Shown in pieces: positions 1 through 6,837 of a DNA stretch of 12,829 nt. The notes below the pieces were generated by a model. That model did not search any database. It saw only the letters and a program-made list of their open reading frames with translations, and was not told the DNA's origin. Both the position numbers and the translations under genes were made by a program. The number at the start of each line of letters is the position of its first letter. The first letter of the stretch is position 1. The stretch comes from Acidobacteriota bacterium (lineage in GTDB: Bacteria; Acidobacteriota; Terriglobia; Terriglobales; Acidobacteriaceae). The stretch covers positions 1 to 12,829 of the forward strand of contig JAJXYW010000307.1 of assembly GCA_021780415.1 (NCBI GenBank), written 5' to 3'.

Positions 1-2279
1 TCTTCACGCGGAGCAGTCTCTCCCTCCGCAACGGCCGTCCGCGTTCCACCGTTCTCATCAAAGTCCGACGTCTCGGCGAACTCCTCCTCCTCAGCCTCAC
101 TGATCTGGCTGCCCGAAACCTCTTCCTCTACAAAATCCTCATCGCCATTCGACGCCAGTTCGTCTTCCTCGAAGTCCTCGTCCTCTTCGAAGTCCTCGTC
201 CTCCTCGCCTTCCTCTTCGTCGATCTCCGCCGGCTCGCCCTGCGTAATATCGTCGATCGTCATATCGCGAATCATGCTGCCCAGGTCCGCAGCGTTCTCC
301 AGCGTCTCTTCTTCCGTATCCTCATCGAACGCTCGCGCATGCAGCCCGCCAATCTCGATGTCCTCTTCATCCATCAACTCTTCTTCAAGCTGCCCATCGC
401 CTGGAGCGAATCCTTGTCCCACGGACACCACGGCGTCCGACTCCGCCTCGCCCGAATGCACCACCGTCTCATGCTCAATCGGCGCCGTCGGATCCGCATG
501 CAGAATCTCCGCATGCTCCGGCTCGGAGATCAACTCCCCGCTAGCCTGCAGGCTCGTGAGCTCATGCTCAGCCACAGGCTCTTCCACGCTGCCACTCTGC
601 CGAAACTCCCGCGTCCCCGCCGGGTCCACGCGGAACGAAGCCGAAGCATTCTCCTCCGGCTCATACTCCGCAGTCGTCTCATGGAACTCCGGCTCCGGCA
701 GCTCCTCCGCCTCCTGCAACTCCGCATCATGCAGCTCCGAGATGGCTTCTTCGAACTCCGCCTCATGCTCCGCCGCCGGCTCCAGTGCCTCTACCGTCGC
801 CAGGTCCGTCTGTCCTGCATACTGCGGCTCATACTCGCGCTCGGCCACATCATGCCCGGAGCTCACCGCTGGAAGCACTGCCTCCACCGGATCAATCCCG
901 CGTGGCGCAGCGCTAAACGCCATCCCCGGCTCAGCGCGCAACTCAGCCCGCGGTTCCGTACGAGACTCCGAACGCGGTGCCGCATCACGCTGTCCATCGC
1001 GTCCACCCCGTCCCCGCTGCTCATCGCGTCCCCGCCGACGATCCCGTCCCCGGCCGCCACGTTCGCCGCCACGCTCCTCACGACGCTCCTCGCGACGTCC
1101 CTCGCCAAACGATTCGTTCCGAGCCTCGCTCCGAGGCTCGCGTGCCCGCAGCGTCTCACCCGGCAGCACCGCTCCACCATCCCAACCCACCAGCGGCTCA
1201 ATCTCCGTCGACGGCTTCGCCACCACCGGAATCCCCGCCGGCTTCACCGGCTCACTCGCCGCTCCGCTCTCACCCCTCCGATACTTCGACAGCGATTCAC
1301 CCGGCAGAATCAACGGCTCCACCGCCGGCCCCGCCGCCGCACTCAGATCAATCACCTCATCGTCGACCGTCGCAGGCCGCGCTCCCCGAGGAGCAAACCG
1401 CTCTCGCACCGCATCCAGCCGCTGATCCCGTCCACTCCGGTCACGCCCGCCGCGCTCCCGTCCGCCCCGCTCACGACCACCCCGCTCCCGTCCGCCTTCA
1501 CGCGGTCCACGATCCCCGCGCGACTCTGCCGCAGGCGTCTCAATCTCACGCGGCGCGCTCTCTTCCATCGGCGCAGTCTCCACCGCAAACGCATCCGACT
1601 CACCCTCACCCTGCGACCCAGCCCGCGCCTCTCCAGCAACCCCGCGTCCCCGACGCCGTCCCCGGCGCCCGCGCCACCGGCGGCTGCCATCAGCACCCGG
1701 AGCGCCCTCGCCAATCTCTTCCTCTTCACTCTCGCGGCTCACACGCGGCACCGCCTCGAAGACCTCATCGTCCACCGGCTCAAAGCTCCGGAACGATTCC
1801 TCCACTGGGCTCTCTACGCGATCCTCTCCGCGAGCCTCCGCACGTCCCTCACTGCGGCCCTCGCCACGTCCCTCAGGCAGCGCCTCGCGTCCACCGCGCG
1901 CACGATCGCGCCCATCCCGCCGCCCCCGTCCACGGCCTTCGCCGCGGCCCTCACCACGGCCCTCACCACGGCCCTCCGACCGAGGCCGGTCGCCTCGCGG
2001 AGCTCTCGCCTCGCCGCCCGCAACTCCATCGAAGTCCGCGGCATCGCCGGCCTCTTCCATGAAGTCCGTAATGTAGAGAAACGCATCGCGCTCCAGCCCG
2101 ATGTCCACAAAGCTCGACTGCATGCCCGGCAGAACGCGCGTCACGCGTCCGTTGTAAATCGAGCCCGCCAGCGTGTACTCATTCTCGCGCTCGTAATAAA
2201 TCTCTGTGAGTTCTTCTTTTTCGACAATCGCCAGCCGCGTCTCATGCGGTGTGCTGGATATATAAATTTCTTTCGACAT
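1..2279 (-). CDS. rng: Rne/Rng family ribonuclease, N-terminal part (runs off the left edge)
   Basis: Endoribonuclease of the RNase E/G family, acting in mRNA decay and rRNA maturation. About 759 codons are visible from the ATG at 2279 with no stop. Residues 1-70 are the family N-terminus and the first half of the S1 domain: MSKEIYISSTPHETRLAIVE, then ..EIYYERENEYTLAGSIYNGRVTRVLPGMQSSFVDIGLERDAFLYITDF (split here for reading). The sequence then leaves the family fold and becomes a low-complexity stretch of at least 680 residues. Its first part is Arg/Gly/Glu rich (GRGE and GGRER repeats); its last part is very acidic (runs of E and D). The rest of S1 and the catalytic DNase I-like domain must lie beyond position 1. 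The start is supported by a GGGAG Shine-Dalgarno sequence 8 bases upstream. It lies downstream of rodA, as cafA/rng follows mreBCD in Proteobacteria. The N-terminus looks more like RNase G than RNase E, so the symbol is tentative. Confidence 0.93.
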   Translation of the reverse strand, partial: MSKEIYISSTPHETRLAIVEKEELTEIYYERENEYTLAGSIYNGRVTRVLPGMQSSFVDIGLERDAFLYITDFMEEAGDAADFDGVAGGEARAPRGDRPRSEGRGEGRGEGRGEGRGRGRRDGRDRARGGREALPEGRGEGRSEGRAEARGEDRVESPVEESFRSFEPVDDEVFEAVPRVSRESEEEEIGEGAPGADGSRRWRGRRGRRRGRGVAGEARAGSQGEGESDAFAVETAPMEESAPREIETPAAESRGDRGPREGGRERGGRERGGRERGGRDRSGRDQRLDAVRERFAPRGARPATVDDEVIDLSAAAGPAVEPLILPGESLSKYRRGESGAASEPVKPAGIPVVAKPSTEIEPLVGWDGGAVLPGETLRAREPRSEARNESFGEGRREERREERGGERGGRGRDRRRGRDEQRGRGGRDGQRDAAPRSESRTEPRAELRAEPGMAFSAAPRGIDPVEAVLPAVSSGHDVAEREYEPQYAGQTDLATVEALEPAAEHEAEFEEAISELHDAELQEAEELPEPEFHETTAEYEPEENASASFRVDPAGTREFRQSGSVEEPVAEHELTSLQASGELISEPEHAEILHADPTAPIEHETVVHSGEAESDAVVSVGQGFAPGDGQLEEELMDEEDIEIGGLHARAFDEDTEEETLENAADLGSMIRDMTIDDITQGEPAEIDEEEGEEDEDFEEDEDFEEDELASNGDEDFVEEEVSGSQISEAEEEEFAETSDFDENGGTRTAVAEGETAPRE

Positions 2280-2283
2280 TGCT

Positions 2284-2335
2284 CTGTTCTCCCTTGCACC
2301 CGGCGCTCAGGCCGGCGTGCGTTTTGGCAGAACAG
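2284..2335 (-). promoter_or_regulatory. Leader hairpin that sequesters the ribosome binding site of the RNase G/E gene
   Basis: In the minus-strand mRNA, CUGUUCUGCC (2335-2326) can pair with GGGAGAACAG (2293-2284) at 9 of 10 positions; the second arm contains the Shine-Dalgarno sequence. Nested inside is a further stem, GCAC plus CCGGC (with one bulged G) against GCCGG plus GUGC (2320-2311 with 2304-2296), closed by a 6-base loop. The structure ends 4 bases before the ATG. The pairing is read directly from the sequence; a role in translation control or RNase autoregulation is inference. It is not an intrinsic terminator, because no U-run follows. Confidence 0.55.
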
Positions 2336-2358
2336 GCGAAGATCGCGCTGCACAAGCT

Positions 2359-2375
2359 CTAACGCCTTGCGTTAG
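2359..2375. repeat. Perfect 7-bp inverted repeat in the RNase leader region
   Basis: CTAACGC (2359-2365) and GCGTTAG (2369-2375) flank a 3-base loop. It lies about 80 bases upstream of the RNase start and would form a small hairpin in the leader, next to the larger SD-covering hairpin. Function unknown. Confidence 0.4.
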
Positions 2376-2830
2376 CTCCCTGCAGCTACCCCCTGGGATA
2401 CGGACAGACCCTGAGTTGCGGAGACTGGATCGAACTTCCGGAGGCTGTTCGCGCCTGCTTCTGCGCGCCCTCCTGCCCGCAGATTCTCACGCTCTTCGCG
2501 CGTCTGCGTGCCGGTGCCGGGAGAAAAACTTGCCAGTGTCGTACCGCGTGTCGTGGGCCATGCCATCCTGCCCTCCAACACCATCCCGTCCACGGAGTTT
2601 GTGACCAACGCTACCTCTACCTGAGGCGGGGCCGTTAACCGTCCGTTTCCGTTCATGCTCAAACCCTGTCCGGCCATCGGAAGTTGATCCGCGCCTGGCC
2701 GGCCTTCTAAAAATCGTGACTCAAAAACTTGTTGGTCCGCAGCAACGGGAAAAATCATCGCATCCGTGCCGCAGTTGTTATGGCAATCATCCTGTAATCG
2801 ATCACCTGCTTCTAGTATGCACCAAAACGA

Positions 2831-2898
2831 CAAGGAGTAGTGAGCACGGGGTAAGGCGTAGTGACATTCCCCTCTGCTCCTTACTCTCTACCCTCTGC
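2831..2898. repeat. Degenerate short repeats abutting the rodA stop codon
   Basis: On the plus strand, AAGGAGTAGTGAG (2831-) recurs as AAGGCGTAGTGAC (2852-) with a 21-base period. The run from 2868 is pyrimidine-rich and ends in CTCTACCCTCTGC (2886-2898), immediately beside the rodA stop. The same 13 bases occur at 5949-5961 beside the mreD stop. The arrays look like decayed tandem copies of a short CTCTACCC/GGGTAGAG unit. Confidence 0.5.
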
Positions 2899-2899
2899 C

Positions 2900-4003
2900 T
2901 CAATTCACAAACCGCCGCATCCGCACATTCATCACAATCCCCAGCGCCAGAAACATATAAATCACCGACGACCCCCCATAGCTCATCAACGGCAGCGGAA
3001 TCCCCGTCACCGGCATCAACCCCACGCACATCCCGATATTCACCGCAATCTGGAACAGCAGCACCCCCACCACGCCCATCACAATCAAGCTCCCCGGCGG
3101 GTCAGCCGACGTCTGCGCATTCTGAATCAGCCTTACCAGAATCAAAAAATACAGCAGCAGCACGCCCACCGCACCGATAAACCCATGCTCCTCGCAGAAC
3201 GCCGCAAAGATAAAATCCGTATACGGAATCGGCAGAAAATCCCCCTGCGTCTGCGTGCCTTTACTCTGCCCCTTCCCCCACAATCCTCCCGACCCCACCG
3301 CAATCAGCGACTGCCGAATCTGGTATCCCGACGCCTGCGGATCACTATCCGGATTCATGAACGCCGTCAGCCTTGCCCGCTGATACGGCTTCAGCAGCTT
3401 CCCCGAAGCCAGCCCGACCCCGCCCAGCAGCACCATGCTCAGCAGCAAAATCCCCGCCTGCTTCCATCGAATCCCGCCCAGAAACAGCCCCACCACCAGC
3501 ACCGGCAGATACGTCAGCGACGTCCCCAGGTCCGGCTCCTTCAGCACCAGCACCAGCGGCACGCCAATCAGCGCAAACGCCTTCCCGATATCCTTCCAGC
3601 TCAACTCCCGACCGTCCTCCACAATCTCCCAGAAGAACCGCGCCGCCACCAGAATCAGCACCAGCCTCACCCACTCCGACGGCTGAAAGTGCACCCCTCC
3701 GCCAAGATTGATCCACCGCCGCGCGCCCAGCACCTTGGTCCCCACCAGCCTCACCGCCAGCAGCGACACCAGGCTCACCCCATACGCCCAATACCCAATC
3801 CCCAGCAGCCGGTGATAATCCACCAGCGAGATCGCAAACATCCCCACAATCCCCACCGCCAGAAACAGCAACTGTTTCTGCTGAAACCCATGAAACTTGG
3901 TCATCTCGGTAGCCGACCGGATCTCCAGCACGCTAATCACCGAGAGCACAAGCACCAGGCCCAGCAGCATCCAGTCGAAATCCCGAAACCGCGATCGAAT
4001 CAT
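2900..4003 (-). CDS. rodA: RodA, SEDS-family peptidoglycan glycosyltransferase
   Basis: Integral membrane enzyme that polymerises lipid II glycan strands in the elongasome, paired with the class B transpeptidase PBP2. The protein has 367 residues, normal for RodA, with about ten hydrophobic segments. Family motifs are GARRWINLG and FQPSEWVRL (residues 93-113), KEPDLGTSL (155-163, with D158 as the expected catalytic aspartate by family analogy), the long periplasmic-loop block GYQIRQSLIAVGSGGLWGKG (226-245) followed by GDFLPIPYTDFIFA..EEHGF, and PVTGIPLPLMSYGGSS (331-346). The ATG at 4003 lies 12 bases after the mrdA stop with AAGGG immediately before it, so translation is probably coupled to mrdA. 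Tryptophan follows PSE where other family members often have an aliphatic residue or Phe, a mild variation. The stop is directly followed by a purine-rich (minus-sense) repeat also seen after mreD. Confidence 0.97.
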   Translation of the reverse strand: MIRSRFRDFDWMLLGLVLVLSVISVLEIRSATEMTKFHGFQQKQLLFLAVGIVGMFAISLVDYHRLLGIGYWAYGVSLVSLLAVRLVGTKVLGARRWINLGGGVHFQPSEWVRLVLILVAARFFWEIVEDGRELSWKDIGKAFALIGVPLVLVLKEPDLGTSLTYLPVLVVGLFLGGIRWKQAGILLLSMVLLGGVGLASGKLLKPYQRARLTAFMNPDSDPQASGYQIRQSLIAVGSGGLWGKGQSKGTQTQGDFLPIPYTDFIFAAFCEEHGFIGAVGVLLLYFLILVRLIQNAQTSADPPGSLIVMGVVGVLLFQIAVNIGMCVGLMPVTGIPLPLMSYGGSSVIYMFLALGIVMNVRMRRFVN

Positions 4004-4015
4004 TCCCTTACCAGT

Positions 4016-5914
4016 CTATCGGCTTCCACTCGCCACACTCGGCGGCGCCGCCACACTCGGCACCGCCGCCACAGTTGGCGCCGCCGCCACCTTCTGCAAA
4101 TTCCCCGCCCGCTCCCTCTGCTCGGTCACATACGCATCGATCACCTGCGCCGCCAGCTTCGCCGAATTATTCCCCATATACCCATGCTCCCACAGCACGG
4201 CCACCACAATATCCGGATTCCGCCGCGGCACCATCCCCACAAACCACGAATTAGGAATCGTACTCTTGTCCGTGCTGCCCTTCTTGCGTCCGCTCACGAC
4301 GTCCGCCGTTCCAGTCTTCCCTGCAAAGTCAATCCCATCCAGATGCGCCGCCGCCGCCGTCCCAATCGGGCTCAGCACATTCGCCATATCGTCCGTAATA
4401 ATCTCCCAGTTCTCCGGCGTCATCGGAACTCTGGCCACGCCCGCACCCGGATACATCTGATCGATCGTCGCCTGCTCCTCGCTCGGCAACTGACCCGGCA
4501 TCAGAAGGTGCGGCCTCACAAACACGCCGCCTGAAGCAATCCCACTCAGCGTCCGCGCCTCCTGCATCGGCGTCTCCTCGGTCGCTCCCTGTCCAATCCC
4601 CACTGAAATCGTCTCGCCCGCATACCACTTGTCGTGCTGCGTCTTCAGCTTCCACTCCTCACTCGGCACAACGCCCGCCTGCTCGTCCGGCAGGTCGATC
4701 CCCGTCTTCTGTCCCAGCCCCACGCTGTGCGCATAGCGCGCAATCGTCTCGATCCCCAGCTTATTCGCCAGCGTGTAGTAGAACGTGTCGCACGAGTAGG
4801 GCAGCGCGTTGTGAATGTCTACAAACCCATGGTGCCGGTCGCAGCCAAAAAAGTGTCCATAGAATGTCGCGCCGCCATTGCACACAACCTGCATCGTCTG
4901 CGCCACATTTTCCTGCAGGCCCGCCAGCGTCATCACCACCTTGAACGTCGATCCCGGCGCCAGTTGCGCCTGAATCGCCTTATTCATCATCGGGTGGTTC
5001 GGATCGTCCATGATGCTCTTCCAGTACGACGACGACAGCCGCACCGAAAACTGGTTCGGATCGAACGTCGGCCGCGACACCATCGCCAGGATCTCGCCGG
5101 TATGCGGATCCATCGCCACAATCGCGCCGTTCTTCCCCTCCATGGCTCTCTCCGCGGCCATCTGCACATCCAGGTCGATCGTCAGCCGCAGGTCCTGGCC
5201 CGGCACCGCCAGCTCCTGCCCCATCTGCCCCACTTCTTTTCCATGCGAGTTCACAATGATGTCGCGCGACCCATCCGTCCCCCGCAATATCGAGTCATAC
5301 GTCTCCTCAATCCCCGACTTCCCCACCACATCGCCCGGCTCATAGGCCGCAAACCGCTCCTCATTCAGATCGTTCTCGCTCACCTCGCCCACATACCCGA
5401 TCGCATGCGCCAGGAACCCATCCTTCGGATACAGTCGCCGCTGTTCATCCAGCGTCTCCAACTCCGGCAGCTCATCCCTGTGCGCTGCAATAAACGCCTG
5501 CTCATCCGGCGTAATATCCTGCTTCAGCGGAATCGGCTGATACTTCGGCGCATATTGAAAATGCCGCAGCGTCGCCTGAATCTGTTCCAGCGGAAGATGC
5601 AGCCCCTCCGCAATCAACGGCAGGTCCGCCTCCAGATTCTTCTGCTGCTCGCGCAACAAATAGCACGTCACCGACGGATAGTTGTCCACCAATATCCGCC
5701 CATACCGATCGAAGATCTTCCCCCTCGGCGCCAGCACCGGAACCTTGCGCACCCGATTCTGTTCCGCCAGCACGCGATACGTATCCGCCCCCAGAATCTG
5801 CAACCGCCACAGCCAGCACCCCAGCACCAGCATCACCGCCGCCACCACATACTGCGACACATGCAGCTTCGCCGCCGACAACTTCTCCTTCCGATCGATG
5901 CTGTCCAAATCCAT
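4016..5914 (-). CDS. mrdA: Penicillin-binding protein 2, elongasome DD-transpeptidase
   Basis: Class B PBP that cross-links peptidoglycan during lateral wall growth with RodA, MreC and MreD. The 632 residues give a short cytoplasmic tail, one membrane segment (about 22-42), a dimerisation/pedestal domain (about 60-235, including APRGKIFDRYGRIL at 62-75) and a transpeptidase domain (about 250-595). Active-site motifs are complete: STFK with S322 and K325, YSCD with S374, and KTGTA from K533. GYVGEVSENDL and DVVGKSGIEETYD are further PBP2 hallmarks. The C-terminus after residue 605 is an Ala/Val/Pro/Ser tail encoded by three 18-bp tandem repeats. The ATG at 5914 has AGGG 7 bases upstream, inside the short repeat that follows mreD. 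It lies 48 bp downstream of mreD and 12 bp upstream of rodA, in one transcription unit. Confidence 0.97.
   Translation of the reverse strand: MDLDSIDRKEKLSAAKLHVSQYVVAAVMLVLGCWLWRLQILGADTYRVLAEQNRVRKVPVLAPRGKIFDRYGRILVDNYPSVTCYLLREQQKNLEADLPLIAEGLHLPLEQIQATLRHFQYAPKYQPIPLKQDITPDEQAFIAAHRDELPELETLDEQRRLYPKDGFLAHAIGYVGEVSENDLNEERFAAYEPGDVVGKSGIEETYDSILRGTDGSRDIIVNSHGKEVGQMGQELAVPGQDLRLTIDLDVQMAAERAMEGKNGAIVAMDPHTGEILAMVSRPTFDPNQFSVRLSSSYWKSIMDDPNHPMMNKAIQAQLAPGSTFKVVMTLAGLQENVAQTMQVVCNGGATFYGHFFGCDRHHGFVDIHNALPYSCDTFYYTLANKLGIETIARYAHSVGLGQKTGIDLPDEQAGVVPSEEWKLKTQHDKWYAGETISVGIGQGATEETPMQEARTLSGIASGGVFVRPHLLMPGQLPSEEQATIDQMYPGAGVARVPMTPENWEIITDDMANVLSPIGTAAAAHLDGIDFAGKTGTADVVSGRKKGSTDKSTIPNSWFVGMVPRRNPDIVVAVLWEHGYMGNNSAKLAAQVIDAYVTEQRERAGNLQKVAAAPTVAAVPSVAAPPSVASGSR
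4033..4086 (-). repeat. Three 18-bp tandem repeats encoding the PBP2 C-terminal tail
   Basis: Three units start at 4033, 4051 and 4069; the first two share CCACACTCGG and the third begins CCACAGTTGG. Each encodes six residues of the type (V/P)(P/S)SVAA, so changes in copy number would keep the frame. The units form the extreme C-terminal periplasmic tail, outside the transpeptidase fold. Confidence 0.75.
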
Positions 5915-5922
5915 TCCGAAAC

Positions 5923-5962
5923 CCTGCCTCTATCCCCTACGCTCTATCCTCTACCCTCTGCT
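5923..5962. repeat. Pyrimidine-rich short repeats between mreD and mrdA
   Basis: Units of the form CTCTAYCC(T)C recur here, ending in CTCTACCCTCTGC (5949-5961) against the mreD stop codon (TAG, 5965-5963). The same 13-mer occurs beside the rodA stop (2886-2898). On the minus strand the array is purine-rich (GAGGATAGAG..) and supplies the AGGG that precedes the mrdA start. Confidence 0.55.
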
Positions 5963-6496
5963 CTAATCCCGCGTCCGAAACTGATCCAGCAGATAAAACA
6001 CCGGAACCGCAATCACGCAATTGGCCACTGCCGAGATCAGCGCGCTGAGCGGCAGCAATCGATACGTCGCATCGCCCAGCAGCCAGTGCGCAATCAAATA
6101 CAGCAGCCCGCTCTGTCCCAGGCTCAGCGTAAACACCAGCGCCACGCGGTTCACCACATTATCGACATCCACCGCGAACCCAACGCTGGCGGCCACATAT
6201 CCAATCACACCCTTGGCAATCCCATCCACGCCAAACGGATGATTGGTCAACCCATCCTGAAACAAACCAATCAGCGTACCGGTCACCGCGCCCGCAATCG
6301 GGCTGCGTCGCGACACCGCAAAAAAAATCGTAGCAATCAACGGCAGGTCAATATGAATCAACCACGGCAGCGTCTTGGGCAGCAGCGCCTGCAGCAGCAG
6401 GCAAACCAGCGGCGCCATCACGGTCACTCCCGGATGGAACCCATACTGATCCAGCTCTTCGCGTGATGTATAACTCCGCTCTGCCATCGCCCTCAT
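5963..6496 (-). CDS. mreD: MreD, rod shape-determining membrane protein
   Basis: Small integral membrane protein of the elongasome that works with MreC to support PBP2/RodA activity. It has 177 residues and about five to six hydrophobic segments. The pattern LPLIATIFFAVSRR (71-84) followed by SPIAGAVTGTLIGLFQDGLTNHPFGVDGIAKGVIGYVA is the MreD signature: small-residue membrane helix, then QDG..G..G. It ends in FYLLDQFRTRD. The start at 6496 is chosen because GAAGG lies 6 bases upstream; a second ATG at 6487 (MAERSY..) is equally plausible. It is separated from mreC by an unusual 341-bp repeat-rich spacer and followed by mrdA after 48 bp. Confidence 0.92.
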   Translation of the reverse strand: MRAMAERSYTSREELDQYGFHPGVTVMAPLVCLLLQALLPKTLPWLIHIDLPLIATIFFAVSRRSPIAGAVTGTLIGLFQDGLTNHPFGVDGIAKGVIGYVAASVGFAVDVDNVVNRVALVFTLSLGQSGLLYLIAHWLLGDATYRLLPLSALISAVANCVIAVPVFYLLDQFRTRD

Positions 6497-6542
6497 CCTG
6501 AACCTTCACTCTTCATCGCAATCGCATTGCCCCTTCACTTCC

Positions 6543-6576
6543 GTCATCCCGAGCGAAGCGAAGGACCCCTGTAGTT
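6543..6576 (+). repeat. Intergenic short copy of the GTCATC..GACC.CTG-AGTT repeat family
   Basis: The sequence starts GTCATCCCGAGCGAAGCG and ends GGACCCCTGTAGTT. It shares the left end (GTCATC-CGA-CGAAG) and right end (GACC-CTGTAGTT) of the 55-bp element found in recG, but lacks the central GTCCGCG hairpin. It appears to be a shorter or divergent family member. It lies in the mreC-mreD spacer, 46 bases from the mreD start, and is antisense to the mre transcript. Confidence 0.65.
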
Positions 6577-6812
6577 GCTCTTACCGTTGCCGTTGCTCTG
6601 GCTCTGGCCGTTGCCGTTGCCCTTGCCCTTGCCCTTGCCCTTGCCCTTGCCCTTGCTGTTGCTGTTGCCTTTTTGGTTGTCATCCCGTAGGGATCTGCTG
6701 TTGCCTTTGCTGTTGCCTTTGCTTTTGCTTTTGCTTTTGCTTTTGCTTTTGCTTTTGCTGTTGCTGTTGCTGTTGCCTTTCCCCTTCCCTTTCCCTTTCC
6801 CCTTCCCTTCCT
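6574..6812. repeat. Hexanucleotide repeat array plus homopyrimidine tract in the mreC-mreD spacer
   Basis: From 6574 to 6777 the sequence is built of 6-base units GTTGCC, CTTGCC, GTTGCT, and TTTGCT/TTTTGC, with five uninterrupted CTTGCC and six or more TTTTGC-type units. At 6679-6702 it is interrupted by GTCATCCCGTAGGGATCTGC, whose core ATCCC-GTA-GGGAT is a palindrome and whose GTCATCCC start resembles the other dispersed repeats. The stretch 6778-6812 contains only C and T. With 6543-6576 this fills most of the 341-bp gap between mreC and mreD. Read on the minus strand in one frame, the units encode Ala-Lys/Ala-Thr/Ala-Arg dipeptides; in another frame, Gln/Lys/Arg runs. Copy number of such arrays is expected to vary between strains. 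Confidence 0.85.
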
Positions 6813-6837
6813 ACCAATCTTCCCTGCGTCTCCCTCG

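Larger units (their letters stand above)
2280..2899. other. 620-bp region between rodA and the RNase gene; probable leader and promoter region, no convincing gene
   Basis: It holds the SD-sequestering hairpin (2284-2335), a perfect 7-bp stem CTAACGC-ctt-GCGTTAG (2359-2375) and degenerate repeats near the rodA stop (2831-2898). A minus-strand open frame of 153 codons (2833-2372) begins with TTG, has no Shine-Dalgarno sequence and resembles no family I know. Its third-position GC over a 19-codon sample is about 68%, lower than its neighbours. It might be a small hypothetical protein, but I would not call it. The length and folded 3' end would suit a long, structured leader for the RNase mRNA, as is known for E. 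coli rne. No clear -35/-10 pair was seen. Confidence 0.4.

Noticed and set aside
339..2375. Long plus-strand open frames (up to 678 codons) across the RNase gene
   Set aside because: They are antisense shadows created by the GC-rich, repeat-rich RNase insertion; composition is Arg/Pro/Leu/Ser noise and the minus-strand frame has a clear family N-terminus.
2372..2833. Minus-strand open frame of 153 codons in the rodA-RNase gap
   Set aside because: Starts with TTG, no Shine-Dalgarno sequence at that or the internal ATG (2758), lower third-position GC than the neighbours, and no family I recognise. Left undecided and described in the gap entry only.
4634..6466. Plus-strand open frame of 610 codons antisense to mrdA and mreD
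   Set aside because: Arg/His/Gln-rich composition typical of antisense reading of a high-GC gene; mrdA and mreD are certain on the other strand.
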